Positions 7,713 through 16,496 of a DNA stretch of 49,571 nt are shown piece by piece. The first letter of the stretch is position 1, and the number at the start of each line of letters is the position of its first letter. The translations under genes and the position numbers were made by a program. Below the pieces are notes generated by a model. That model ran no database searches. It was not told where the DNA came from and saw only the letters and a program-made list of their open reading frames with translations. Source of the DNA: Bacillota bacterium (lineage in GTDB: Bacteria > Bacillota > Clostridia > Peptostreptococcales > Anaerovoracaceae); NCBI GenBank assembly GCA_017431785.1, contig JAFRKJ010000055.1:1-49571 (forward strand), given 5' to 3'.

Positions 7713-10229
7713 TTACATGTCTCTCAGAACAGCGTTCAGTCTCTCCTTGAGAGTCTCAAGAACGCTTTCGTGTACATCTGCAACTTCTTCGTCGGTCAAT
7801 GTCTTATTCTTGTCTCTGTACACCAGAGTGAACGCGACACTCTTCTTGCCTTCTTCAACCTGCTTTCCTCTGTAAACGTCGAAGAGGCGAACACTTTCGA
7901 GTATCGATTTACCCTTCTCTCTGATAACATCTTCTATTTTACCAACTTCCATTCCTTCATCCACCAAAAGCGCGATGTCTCTTGATGTTGACGGATATTT
8001 AGGAAGCGGCTGGTAGACTATTTCTGTCTTAGCCTTGCGTGTTACTGCGCCGAACATGAGCTCGCAGCAGTATACTCTCACGCCATCAAGGCCAAAGTTC
8101 GCTGCAGCATCAGGATGAATTTCACCCATAATTCCCAGTTCTTCGTATTCTTCTCCGGCTGCCTTCATCGCATCGGATGCTTCTACCAGGATCCTTGCAC
8201 ATCTGCCCGGATGATATACGCCGTACTCGGATTCTGCCACAAATACGGTTTTTTTGATACCCAGATTTTCCAGAAGCTCTTCAATGACACCCTTCAGCGC
8301 ATAAAAGTCACAGCCTTTTCCGTACATTCCGATACAAAGTGCATAATCTTCATCCGGAAGCTTGTCCGGGTTGATCGGATTGTCCATAAAGGTGTTTCCG
8401 ATTTCAAATGCCTTGACTGTCTCGATGTTTCTGGAGTAGTTTCTGGCCAGTACTTCCAGCATATTCGGCGTCAGGACCGTTCTCATAACGGAAGTATCCT
8501 CACCGAGCGGATTGATGATTCTGACAAAGGCTCTTTCCCAGGAATCTTCCGCAATGCGGATCTTGTCCACGCCTGAAGGGCTGACGAAGGAGTAAGTCTG
8601 GATCTCATTGAGCCCCATACCACAAAGGGCATCGCGGGCAAGGTCTCTCAGTTCTCTTTCACGAGGCTTTCCGGCTTCTGTATTGGACTTCGGAAGCGTT
8701 ACCGGAAGTTTATCATATCCGTACATTCTGGCGATTTCTTCAATATAGTCCTCTTCTTCGAGAAGATCCTGACGGATCGTCGGAGGCGTAACTGTCATAA
8801 TGTCTCCTTCGCCTTCGACCTTGATTTCCAGGCCTTCCAGCATGCGGACCATCTCTTCTCTGCTCAGTTTGATTCCCAGTACGTAGTTCATTCTGCTGAC
8901 TCTGATATCCAGCGTCTTCGCCTTTTCTGGGTTCGGATAGCAGTCGATGCTGCCTTTGCAAACTTTTCCTGATCCTGTCATCTCAACGAGTCTGCAGAAT
9001 CTGTCTGCTGCCGCTTCTGCCAGATTCGGGTCAATGCCCTTTTCGAATCTCGCGGATGCTTCCGTTCTCAGTCCCAGCTTTTTGGAAGTGGTTCTGATGC
9101 TGCTGCCGAGGAAGTTCGCTGATTCAAGGATGACTGTCTTGGTATCTTCTTCAATTTCTGAATTAAGGCCACCCATGACTCCCGCAATACCGATGCTTCT
9201 CTCGGCATCTTTGATCATGAGCATATCCCCTTCCATAGTTCTCTCATTTTCATCGAGGGTGATGAACTTCTCGCCCGGCTTGGCGTTCTCTACGATGATC
9301 TTCCCGCCGTGCACTTCTTTGATATCGAAGGCGTGCATCGGCTGACCGTATTCGAGCATGACGAAGTTCGTGAAGTCAACGATATTGTTGATCGGTCTCA
9401 TTCCTGCATACATGAGCCTCTTCTGGAGCCACCACGGTGACTGTTTGATCACTACATCAGTAATGATTCTCGCAACGTAGCGCTTACAGCTCTCAGGATT
9501 CTTGATTTCCACGGAGACGTAATCGCTGGAAGCGCCTTCTCCGTTCTCGTTCTGTATGTCTGTGTCCGGATACTGGAAGTTTCTTCCAAATGTTGCTGCT
9601 GCCTCTCTTGCCATTCCCACCTGCGCCAGGCAGTCAGGTCTGTTCGGCGTAATTTCAAAATCAACAACAGCCTGTTTCAGTTCCAGTGCCTCGACGAAAT
9701 CCATTCCGACTTTGTCTTCGATTCCGTCATATACTTCAGGATCCAGAATCCAGATTCCTTCTCTATGTGCGATTGGAACGACTTTATCTTCAAATCCCAT
9801 TTCACCGGCGGAACAGAGCATGCCATAGGAAACAACTCCTCTGAGCTTACCCTTCGTAATTTTGACGCCGCCTTCCTGCTTTGGCTGTCCGTGGAGCGGT
9901 CCAGGAATATGGCTGCCCGAAAGTGCTACTGGTACATAAGCGCCCTCAAAGACATTCGGTGCTCCTGTAACGATCTGGAGAAGTCCGTTCTCATCTTTGC
10001 CTTCCGCATCTGCTTCACCAACGTTGATTCTGCAGATCACCAGCTTATCAGCATCAGGATGCGGCTCGATTTTCTCGATTTTACCTACAACGATGTTCTC
10101 GGCGTCTTCGCAGAACCAGTCGCATGTCTCAAGATTCGATCCTGACATGATCATACGGTCGCAGAATTCCTCTGTGCTGACGTCGCTCAAATCAATATAG
10201 TCATTTATCCATTCAACAGGTACTAACAT
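7713..10229 (-). CDS. pheT: Phenylalanyl-tRNA synthetase beta subunit
   Basis: An 838-residue beta chain of the tetrameric Phe-tRNA synthetase. Domains in order: N-terminal OB tRNA-binding domain (about 40-150), B3/B4 editing domain, B5 domain, catalytic-like core, and C-terminal ferredoxin-fold anticodon-binding domain (YPSTSRDIALLVDE to the end). It follows pheS by 17 nt, and the two products form one enzyme. Length and domain order are typical. Confidence 0.97.
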   Translation of the reverse strand: MLVPVEWINDYIDLSDVSTEEFCDRMIMSGSNLETCDWFCEDAENIVVGKIEKIEPHPDADKLVICRINVGEADAEGKDENGLLQIVTGAPNVFEGAYVPVALSGSHIPGPLHGQPKQEGGVKITKGKLRGVVSYGMLCSAGEMGFEDKVVPIAHREGIWILDPEVYDGIEDKVGMDFVEALELKQAVVDFEITPNRPDCLAQVGMAREAAATFGRNFQYPDTDIQNENGEGASSDYVSVEIKNPESCKRYVARIITDVVIKQSPWWLQKRLMYAGMRPINNIVDFTNFVMLEYGQPMHAFDIKEVHGGKIIVENAKPGEKFITLDENERTMEGDMLMIKDAERSIGIAGVMGGLNSEIEEDTKTVILESANFLGSSIRTTSKKLGLRTEASARFEKGIDPNLAEAAADRFCRLVEMTGSGKVCKGSIDCYPNPEKAKTLDIRVSRMNYVLGIKLSREEMVRMLEGLEIKVEGEGDIMTVTPPTIRQDLLEEEDYIEEIARMYGYDKLPVTLPKSNTEAGKPRERELRDLARDALCGMGLNEIQTYSFVSPSGVDKIRIAEDSWERAFVRIINPLGEDTSVMRTVLTPNMLEVLARNYSRNIETVKAFEIGNTFMDNPINPDKLPDEDYALCIGMYGKGCDFYALKGVIEELLENLGIKKTVFVAESEYGVYHPGRCARILVEASDAMKAAGEEYEELGIMGEIHPDAAANFGLDGVRVYCCELMFGAVTRKAKTEIVYQPLPKYPSTSRDIALLVDEGMEVGKIEDVIREKGKSILESVRLFDVYRGKQVEEGKKSVAFTLVYRDKNKTLTDEEVADVHESVLETLKERLNAVLRDM

Positions 10230-10246
10230 TTCCTCTTCCTTCTCCT

Positions 10247-11269
10247 TTATTTGAACTGCTCGATGAATCTCATGTCGTTTTCATAAAACAGTCTTATGTC
10301 ATCTACTCCGTATTTCAGCATAGCAACACGTTCCACACCCAGTCCGAATGCAAAACCTGTATATTTCTCTGTATCAAGGCCGCCGACTTTCAGTACATTC
10401 GGGTGCACCATACCGCAGCCCAGGATTTCGATCCATCCTGAACCCTTGCAGACTCTGCAGCCTTTACCCCCGCACTTGAAGCAGGACACGTCTACTTCTG
10501 CACTTGGTTCTGTGAATGGGAAGTGGTGCGGTCTGAACTTCGTTCTTGTCTCCGGTCCGAAGAGCTGCTTGGCAAAGCTATCCAGAGTTCCCTTCAGGTC
10601 GGCCATGGTGATGCCTTCATCAACGACGAGTCCCTCGATCTGGTGGAACATCGGTGAGTGAGTTGCATCCGGCGTATCGCATCTAAAGCATCTTCCCGGT
10701 GAAATCACTTTGATTGGAGGCTTCTGCTTCAGGAGCGTTCTGACCTGTACCGGAGATGTCTGTGTTCTGAGCAGGACATCTTCCGTGATGTAGAAGGTGT
10801 CTGTCATATCTCTTGCAGGGTGATCCGGACTTGCGTTCAGCGCATCGAAGTTATTGAAAACAGTCTCTACCTCAGGACCCTCAACGATGGAGAATCCCAT
10901 GTTCATAAAGACTTTTGATATCTCCTCCATGGTAACTGTGAGCGGATGTCTCGCACCCAGCTTTGGCCGTACACCCGGTTCCGTGACGTCGATTCTCTCG
11001 ACCTTGAACTGGGCTTCTTTGGCCTTAGCCTTCAGTTCTTCAAATTTGCTTTCCAGCATGGACTCGATCTGACCCTTGACGCCATTGACCATCTGTCCAG
11101 TGGACTTTCTTTCCTCAGGACTGAGCTTTCCCATGCCCTTGAGGATCTGGGTCAGTTCACCCTTCTTTCCCAGAAGTTTGACTCTCAGTTCTTCTGCCTG
11201 TGCCCTGTCTGTTGCTGTTTCAAGCTGGGACTTCGCTTGTTCTAAAATCTTGTTTAACTGATCCTGCAT
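10247..11269 (-). CDS. pheS: Phenylalanyl-tRNA synthetase alpha subunit
   Basis: A 340-residue class II synthetase catalytic chain. It has an N-terminal coiled-coil arm (1-85), the PheS motif RTQTSPVQVRTL, motif 2 region GRCFRCDTPDATHSPMFHQ, a Cys-rich insert CFKCGGKGCRVCKGSGW, and motif 3 GFAFGLGVERVAML. The ATG overlaps the upstream methyltransferase stop by 1 nt (TAATG), so the genes are translationally coupled. Confidence 0.97.
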   Translation of the reverse strand: MQDQLNKILEQAKSQLETATDRAQAEELRVKLLGKKGELTQILKGMGKLSPEERKSTGQMVNGVKGQIESMLESKFEELKAKAKEAQFKVERIDVTEPGVRPKLGARHPLTVTMEEISKVFMNMGFSIVEGPEVETVFNNFDALNASPDHPARDMTDTFYITEDVLLRTQTSPVQVRTLLKQKPPIKVISPGRCFRCDTPDATHSPMFHQIEGLVVDEGITMADLKGTLDSFAKQLFGPETRTKFRPHHFPFTEPSAEVDVSCFKCGGKGCRVCKGSGWIEILGCGMVHPNVLKVGGLDTEKYTGFAFGLGVERVAMLKYGVDDIRLFYENDMRFIEQFK

Positions 11270-12087
11270 TATTTAACCTTTCCTGCAGCACGTCTCTGAC
11301 GGACTGATTCATACATGAGCAATCCTGCCGCAACTGCTGCGTTTAATGATTCTATTGTGCCCTCCATGGGGATTCTGACTTTGCTGTCGGCAGCCTGCCT
11401 GATTTCATTGCTTACGCCGCTGCCTTCATTTCCGATTACCAGCGCGATATCTCCCGTGAGATCTGCAGTTGTGTATTCCACCGATCCCTCCAGATCACTG
11501 GCAATGATCCTGATACCCTGCTCTCTGCAGAGTCTGACCGCTTCTCCAGTCTCTAATCCTTCAAAAACATTAACTCTGAGCAGTGAACCTGCCGCTGCTC
11601 TGACTGTCTTTGGAGCGTATATGTCTCCCGTTCCCTTTATTGCGATCAGAGTGCCGAAGCCTGCAGCTTCAGCTGTTCTGATGATTGTTCCAATATTACC
11701 CGGATCCTGCAGCCTGTCCAGTATGATGACACCAGTGCCGTCCTCGATCTTCCGGTGCCCAGGTTTGCAGGCCACTGCCAGCACACCCTGTGAGTGCTCC
11801 GTATCCGAGACCCTGCTGAAGAGTTCCTCTGCCAGAACGGCGCATCTGCATCCATTCTTCATGCAAAGGTCTTCCAGTTCCTCTGCGGCTGAAGCAGCAG
11901 AAGGCTTCTTTTCCAAGGCTTCCTCACTGAGAAACACTGTCTGCAGGCTTTCACCCGACCTGATGGCATCCATAACAGGCCTTGGTCCTTCAATCAGGAA
12001 CATGCCTGTCTGGTCTCTGTATTTCCTTCTGAGAAGCTTAACAGCTTCTTTATAGGAAGGGTTATCTTTTGATCTAATGGTTTTCAT
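11269..12087 (-). CDS. TrmH/SpoU-family RNA 2'-O-methyltransferase
   Basis: A 272-residue SPOUT-class methyltransferase. The N-terminal substrate-binding domain begins with IRSKDNPSYKEAVKLLRRKY. The knotted catalytic domain shows the three SpoU motifs: LDRLQDPGNIGTIIRTAEA, LVIGNEGSGVSNEI and IPMEGTIESLNAAVAAGLLMYE. Such enzymes methylate ribose 2'-OH groups in 23S rRNA or tRNA; the exact target is unknown. It is the first gene after the ftsZ terminator, and I see no convincing promoter or Shine-Dalgarno site before it, so expression may depend on readthrough. Confidence 0.92.
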   Translation of the reverse strand: MKTIRSKDNPSYKEAVKLLRRKYRDQTGMFLIEGPRPVMDAIRSGESLQTVFLSEEALEKKPSAASAAEELEDLCMKNGCRCAVLAEELFSRVSDTEHSQGVLAVACKPGHRKIEDGTGVIILDRLQDPGNIGTIIRTAEAAGFGTLIAIKGTGDIYAPKTVRAAAGSLLRVNVFEGLETGEAVRLCREQGIRIIASDLEGSVEYTTADLTGDIALVIGNEGSGVSNEIRQAADSKVRIPMEGTIESLNAAVAAGLLMYESVRQRRAAGKVK

Positions 12088-12109
12088 CAGTGAATCCGGT
12101 CTTCTTCAT

Positions 12110-12141
12110 AAAAAAGCAGTAGCCGGCGCTGAACCGGCTAC
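12110..12141 (-). terminator. Intrinsic terminator after ftsZ
   Basis: A perfect 8-bp GC-rich stem (GTAGCCGG/CCGGCTAC, arms 12119-12126 and 12134-12141) with a 7-nt loop, followed on the minus strand by TGCTTTTTT. It separates the dcw cluster from the methyltransferase-pheST operon. Confidence 0.9.
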
Positions 12142-12157
12142 CAACTAATTTTTGACG

Positions 12158-13255
12158 CTATCTTCTGAGGAAGACAGGAATATCATCTTCAGAAATCGTA
12201 TCGAATTTCGCTGTGTGCTCCACCGGCTTATGTTCACTTTCGAGAGTTGCCTGCTGAACTGGTTCTGCCGGTCTCTCTACTGGAGCCGGACCTGCATCTC
12301 TTCCTGGCTCAAATCCGGCTGCAATGACAGTAACTGCGATTTCATCCTGCATCTCTTCCTTGATGGATGTTCCGAGGATGATGATTGCATTCGGATCTGC
12401 CTCTTCGTCGATCTGTGAAGCAACTCTGTCAACATCCAGCATGGTCAGGTTCAAGCCGCCTGTGATGTTGATGAGCACTGCCTTGGCACCACTGATTTCT
12501 GTCTCAAGCAGCGGACTGTTTACAGCGCCCTTTACAGCGTCGTCCAGCTTGTTCTCTCCTGCGCCGTGGCCCACACCCATGTGTACGACGCCTCTGTCCT
12601 TCATGATCGTTGTCACATCGGCGAAGTCCAGATTGATCAGTGCGTCGTCCACGATGATATCTGATATGGACTGAACTCCCAGCTTGAGAACGTCATCTGC
12701 CATAGCGAAGGCATCCAACAGTGAAGTCTGTTCTTCGACTGTTTCCAGAAGTTTGTCGTTCGGGATAACTACGAGGGAGTCTACATACTTCTTGAGGAAT
12801 TTAATGCCCAGCTCTGCATGTTCTCCTCTTTTTCTTCCTTCAAATCTGAAAGGCTTTGTTACTACGCCTACTGTCAGGATACCCATATCCTTGGCAATCT
12901 TGGCGATGATTGGAGCAGCTCCGGTACCTGTGCCGCCGCCCATGCCGCATGTTATGAACACCATGTCTGCGCCGGTAACGAATTTCTCAAGATCTTCAAG
13001 GTTTTCTTCTGCTGACTTCTGTCCTACCTCAGGATTTCCTCCTGCACCCAGACCTTTCGTCAGTTTCTCACCGATCTGGATCTTGGTTTCCGCTCTGTTT
13101 TTCTGGAGCGCCTGTTTATCTGTGTTAACAGCAATGAACGTAACGCCCTTCATTCCGGACTCGATCATTCTGTTGATCGCATTGCAGCCACCGCCGCCAA
13201 CACCAATTACTTTTATTTCCTGTAATGTATTATCATTCGTTTCAAATTGTAACAT
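12158..13255 (-). CDS. ftsZ: Cell division GTPase FtsZ
   Basis: A 365-residue tubulin homologue that polymerises into the Z ring at midcell. It has the nucleotide-binding [13 protein letters not shown] segment, the tubulin signature GGGTGTG (106-112), the T7-loop region NLDFADV, and the C-terminal peptide DDIPVFLRR that binds partners such as FtsA, SepF and ZapA. A variable linker covers about 320-355. It has its own promoter overlapping the end of ftsQ, a GGAGGT ribosome site, and is the last gene of the dcw cluster. ftsA is not next to it. Confidence 0.98.
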   Translation of the reverse strand: MLQFETNDNTLQEIKVIGVGGGGCNAINRMIESGMKGVTFIAVNTDKQALQKNRAETKIQIGEKLTKGLGAGGNPEVGQKSAEENLEDLEKFVTGADMVFITCGMGGGTGTGAAPIIAKIAKDMGILTVGVVTKPFRFEGRKRGEHAELGIKFLKKYVDSLVVIPNDKLLETVEEQTSLLDAFAMADDVLKLGVQSISDIIVDDALINLDFADVTTIMKDRGVVHMGVGHGAGENKLDDAVKGAVNSPLLETEISGAKAVLINITGGLNLTMLDVDRVASQIDEEADPNAIIILGTSIKEEMQDEIAVTVIAAGFEPGRDAGPAPVERPAEPVQQATLESEHKPVEHTAKFDTISEDDIPVFLRR

Positions 13256-13269
13256 CGAGGGTACCTCCG

Positions 13270-13322
13270 CTAAATGTAGTTATATCTGACGTGAGTATAC
13301 CATACATTTAGTTAGGTGTAAA
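13270..13322 (-). promoter_or_regulatory. ftsZ promoter flanked by a 9-bp inverted repeat
   Basis: On the minus strand TTTACA (13317-13322) and TATACT (13294-13299) are 17 nt apart, a strong sigma-A promoter. Its -35 box overlaps the ftsQ 3' end. The arms ctaaatgta (13270-13278) and tacatttag (13303-13311) are perfect inverted copies enclosing the -10 box and start region, a possible operator. Confidence 0.75.
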
Positions 13323-14216
13323 GAAACAATAATCGTTGTTATACACATTTACAGTACCTTTTTCTATGTTCTTCTGGTACAAATCGTAAATGACTTTTTT
13401 GAGTGTTCCGGACGTGATCGACGACATGAGATTGTCATACTTACCGGAACATTTCAAGTTATCGTATATGTATGCATCCACCTTGCTGCCGTTGAATACG
13501 ATACGTTTGAAGTACAAATCGTTTTCTTCCGTCGTCTTCATGAGGTCAAGCGCCTTTTCCAGCTTCCATGCTTCCTTGATCTCAATGGTTTCTTTCTTCT
13601 CTGCAGCTGTTACAGTCAGCCCTTCGATGAGTGTTGCCTTGTGCGCTTCCTTGCTGATATCCAGCACCATTCCGTCTGAATCTGTTATGACGAACTTCTC
13701 GTCCTTATGGAACTGGGCCAGCATATCCCTCTCCTTCACGATAATTTCAACCTTATCAGGCGGTTTCCTGTTGACGTTGACCTTCTCGATGTAGAGATTC
13801 TTCTTTATGTCATGCTGCACTAATAACGGATGCACATCAAATACGCTTTCACCCGTTTTAATTCCGGACAGCTTGATAATATCCTCATCTGACACTTCTT
13901 CATTTCCGATGACAGCGATACCGTTTACATTGAAGTAGCTTAAATGCGCGCATAGAAAAGCTGCCGCTAAAACAGCAAGGATAATCACAATGCGAAGCGC
14001 ATAATGCTTTTTCTTATGCTTTCTCTTCGGTTTTTGTGACGGTTTACTTCCCTGTGTCTGCGCCTGCCCGTTTTCCTGCGTCTGCGCCTGCCCGTTTTCC
14101 TGCGTCTGCGCCTGTTCCTTATCCTGCTTCAGCTGTTCAGGCGTTTTCTCTTCCTGTGGCACAGTTTCCGGTGAGGTTTCTTTCTTTTCAGTTTCGACAG
14201 CCGGTTTTTCAGCCAA
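13308..14216 (-). CDS. ftsQ: Cell division protein FtsQ/DivIB
   Basis: A 302-residue bitopic membrane protein of the divisome. Residues 1-70 are a charged cytoplasmic tail containing three 8-residue repeats (QAQTQENG type, residues 35-58) and a basic patch (KPKRKHKKKH). A single membrane helix covers about 73-93, followed by a POTRA domain (FNVNGIAVIGNEEVSDEDII) and an extracellular beta domain. It bridges FtsL/DivIC-type proteins to FtsW-FtsI. The start overlaps the end of murG by 8 nt. Confidence 0.9.
   Translation of the reverse strand: MAEKPAVETEKKETSPETVPQEEKTPEQLKQDKEQAQTQENGQAQTQENGQAQTQGSKPSQKPKRKHKKKHYALRIVIILAVLAAAFLCAHLSYFNVNGIAVIGNEEVSDEDIIKLSGIKTGESVFDVHPLLVQHDIKKNLYIEKVNVNRKPPDKVEIIVKERDMLAQFHKDEKFVITDSDGMVLDISKEAHKATLIEGLTVTAAEKKETIEIKEAWKLEKALDLMKTTEENDLYFKRIVFNGSKVDAYIYDNLKCSGKYDNLMSSITSGTLKKVIYDLYQKNIEKGTVNVYNNDYCFFTPN
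14043..14114 (-). repeat. Three 24-bp tandem repeats inside ftsQ
   Basis: Unit of about 24 bp (plus strand tgcgtctgcgcctgcccg followed by ttttcc) repeated nearly three times, giving QAQTQENG, QAQTQENG, QAQTQGSK in the cytoplasmic tail. It keeps the reading frame, so copy-number changes would only alter linker length. Confidence 0.9.
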
Positions 14217-15318
14217 TCTTTACTTCCTCCAGAATCTTATCGCAAATGATTTCTGTCGCCTTATCAGGTCCGCATTTTCTGCTGGCCTCCGCCATCAGTT
14301 TCAGACCTTCCGGGTCTTCCTTGAGATCGAGGATTTCCTGGATCAGTTTCTCATCCTCTAGGTTCTTTTCCTCAATGATGATCGCTCCGCCGGCTTCTGC
14401 AACAGCCAGCGCATTGTAGTACTGATGATTTCCTGTCACCATCGGTGACGGAATGAATATGGCAGGTCTTCCGCTGACTGTCGTTTCAGCGACCGTCAGA
14501 GCCCCGCTCCTGCTGACTACAAGATCCGCAGCAGCTAAATAAGCTGCCATATCGTCAATATATTCTATTATCCTGATATTGTCACTAATTTCAAATCCTT
14601 CTTCCTGAAACGACGTAAGAATCGCATCGTAATAGTAGCTTCCGGCCCCAAGAACGATGCCGATATCACTGCGTCCGTTCATCGCTTTGATGACATTCAC
14701 CATTGCCTTGTTGATGCGTCCTGCACCCTGGCTGCCGCCAAAGGCCAGTACGATGAACCGGTCTTCTTCAAATCCCAGTTTTTTTCTCGCTTCCGTCCGG
14801 TCTCTGTCTCTGAATTCGTCACGGACCGGATTTCCGGAAACAATCAGCTTACTCTGATCCTTAAAATACTCTGCTGCTCTTTCAAAGCCAAGAAATACGG
14901 TGTTCACATTCTTTTCAAGCAGCTTGTTTGTTACACCCGGATAGGCGTTCTGCTCATGAATAAAAGTCGGGATATGCGCTTTCTGCGCTGCTTTTACCAT
15001 AGGTGCGCTGGCATATCCGCCTGTACCAACAACAAAAACAGGTCTGAAATCACGTATGATCTTCCTGGCCTGAGCACTCCCTTTCATGAGTTTGCGAACG
15101 ACAGAAACATTCCTGACCAGATTCTTCCTGTCAAATCCTTCAACCGTTATAAGGCGGATATCATATCCCCTCTTTGGAACAAGTGTCTTCTCAAGACCTC
15201 TTTCCGCTCCGACGAAGAGGATTTCCGCATCAGGGTAACGTTTTTTTATCTCATCAGCAATGGCAATGGCAGGATAGATATGTCCTCCTGTGCCTCCGCC
15301 TGTCATGATTACTCTCAT
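14209..15318 (-). CDS. murG: UDP-GlcNAc:lipid I GlcNAc transferase MurG
   Basis: A 369-residue peripheral membrane GT-B glycosyltransferase that adds GlcNAc to undecaprenyl-PP-MurNAc-pentapeptide, making lipid II. It has the N-terminal glycine loop TGGGTGGHIYPAIA, the second loop GTGGYASAPM, HEQNAYPG, and the C-terminal UDP-GlcNAc site (FGGSQGAGRINK, SRSGALTVAE). It overlaps ftsW by 4 nt and ftsQ by 8 nt, as expected for coupled dcw genes. Confidence 0.97.
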   Translation of the reverse strand: MRVIMTGGGTGGHIYPAIAIADEIKKRYPDAEILFVGAERGLEKTLVPKRGYDIRLITVEGFDRKNLVRNVSVVRKLMKGSAQARKIIRDFRPVFVVGTGGYASAPMVKAAQKAHIPTFIHEQNAYPGVTNKLLEKNVNTVFLGFERAAEYFKDQSKLIVSGNPVRDEFRDRDRTEARKKLGFEEDRFIVLAFGGSQGAGRINKAMVNVIKAMNGRSDIGIVLGAGSYYYDAILTSFQEEGFEISDNIRIIEYIDDMAAYLAAADLVVSRSGALTVAETTVSGRPAIFIPSPMVTGNHQYYNALAVAEAGGAIIIEEKNLEDEKLIQEILDLKEDPEGLKLMAEASRKCGPDKATEIICDKILEEVKIG

Positions 15319-16496
15319 TCCAATTCTCCTGCATAATCTGCTTCTGTTTCTTTCGGAATGTGCCTCGATATATTCAGCACCACCCCGGACATGAACATAA
15401 ATATCATCAGCGCATTTCCTCCGTAGCTTACGAACGGGAGGTTTACACCTGTCGCCGGCATTGAGGAGGTTACGACCAGAATATTCAGCACCACCTGAAT
15501 CGCTACCATCATGATCGTTCCGGAAGCGATGAGCAGTCCGAATTCATCACCGCACTTCATGGCGATATGTGCTCCGCGCCAGATGAAAATCACATACATG
15601 ACGAGAAGAAGGAGGAATCCCAGGAACCCAGTTTCTTCCCCTATGATTGCCATGATAAAGTCATTGTGCGGATACGGCAGATACAGACTCTTGGTGACAC
15701 TTTTGCCCAGGCCTACGCCGAACAGGCCTCCTGATCCCAGCGCCTGCAGTCCCTGCACGATCTGATAGCCGCTCGTCGCTTCATAATCAAAAGGATGTGT
15801 GAAGGTCATGAACCTCTCTTGCCAATATCCTCCTACGCCGAATATCAGCGCCATGATACCAGCGACTCCGATGCCGCCCAGGAAGAAGATGTATCCCCAC
15901 TTCATTCCTGCGATAAGCATCATGACAAGTACGATGCCTACCAGTGTGATTGCAGTAGACAAGTTCGGCTGCTTTACGATCAGAGCAGCGAAAACACCTG
16001 CCACGGCAAGAATCGGCAGCATTCCACGAGTGAAGGAGCGGATCCTTCTTGTATTTTCCGAACAGAACCATGCGATGAAGAAAATCATTCCCATCTTAGC
16101 GATTTCACCCGGCATGATCGTGATTGGTCCCAGTCTGATCCATCTGGTAGCGTCATTGGCAGATGAACCGACAGGTGTCAGGACGAGAACCAGGAGCATA
16201 AAACAAAAACAAAGCAATCCAAGAATCAGGACCTTTTTGTTCCAGAACCGGTAGTCGACCAATATGCCAAAGCACATCAAAATCAGCCCGATGACGACCC
16301 ACATACCATCACGAATCAGGTAGTAGAACGGATTCCCGTTCTCGCTGATGGAGAAGTAGTAGCTGGCGCTGAACACCATAATAAGTCCGTAGACTGCTAA
16401 TGCAATCGTAATGGTCAGCATCCAAAAATCCACTTCTTTGATCTGATCGATGATTCCGCCTTTTCTTTTGATTTCGTTTAGAGTTTCAGAGCGCAT
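15315..16496 (-). CDS. ftsW: SEDS glycosyltransferase FtsW
   Basis: A 393-residue polytopic SEDS-family protein with about ten membrane helices. It polymerises lipid II glycans with its partner class B PBP. Visible signatures are the long loop with PFDYEATSGYQIVQGLQALGSGG and PHNDFIMAIIGEETGFLG, and the C-terminal TGVNLPFVSYGGNALM. FtsW fits the dcw location; SpoVE and RodA share the fold and cannot be fully excluded. Overlaps murD by 19 nt and murG by 4 nt. Confidence 0.94.
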   Translation of the reverse strand: MRSETLNEIKRKGGIIDQIKEVDFWMLTITIALAVYGLIMVFSASYYFSISENGNPFYYLIRDGMWVVIGLILMCFGILVDYRFWNKKVLILGLLCFCFMLLVLVLTPVGSSANDATRWIRLGPITIMPGEIAKMGMIFFIAWFCSENTRRIRSFTRGMLPILAVAGVFAALIVKQPNLSTAITLVGIVLVMMLIAGMKWGYIFFLGGIGVAGIMALIFGVGGYWQERFMTFTHPFDYEATSGYQIVQGLQALGSGGLFGVGLGKSVTKSLYLPYPHNDFIMAIIGEETGFLGFLLLLVMYVIFIWRGAHIAMKCGDEFGLLIASGTIMMVAIQVVLNILVVTSSMPATGVNLPFVSYGGNALMIFMFMSGVVLNISRHIPKETEADYAGELE

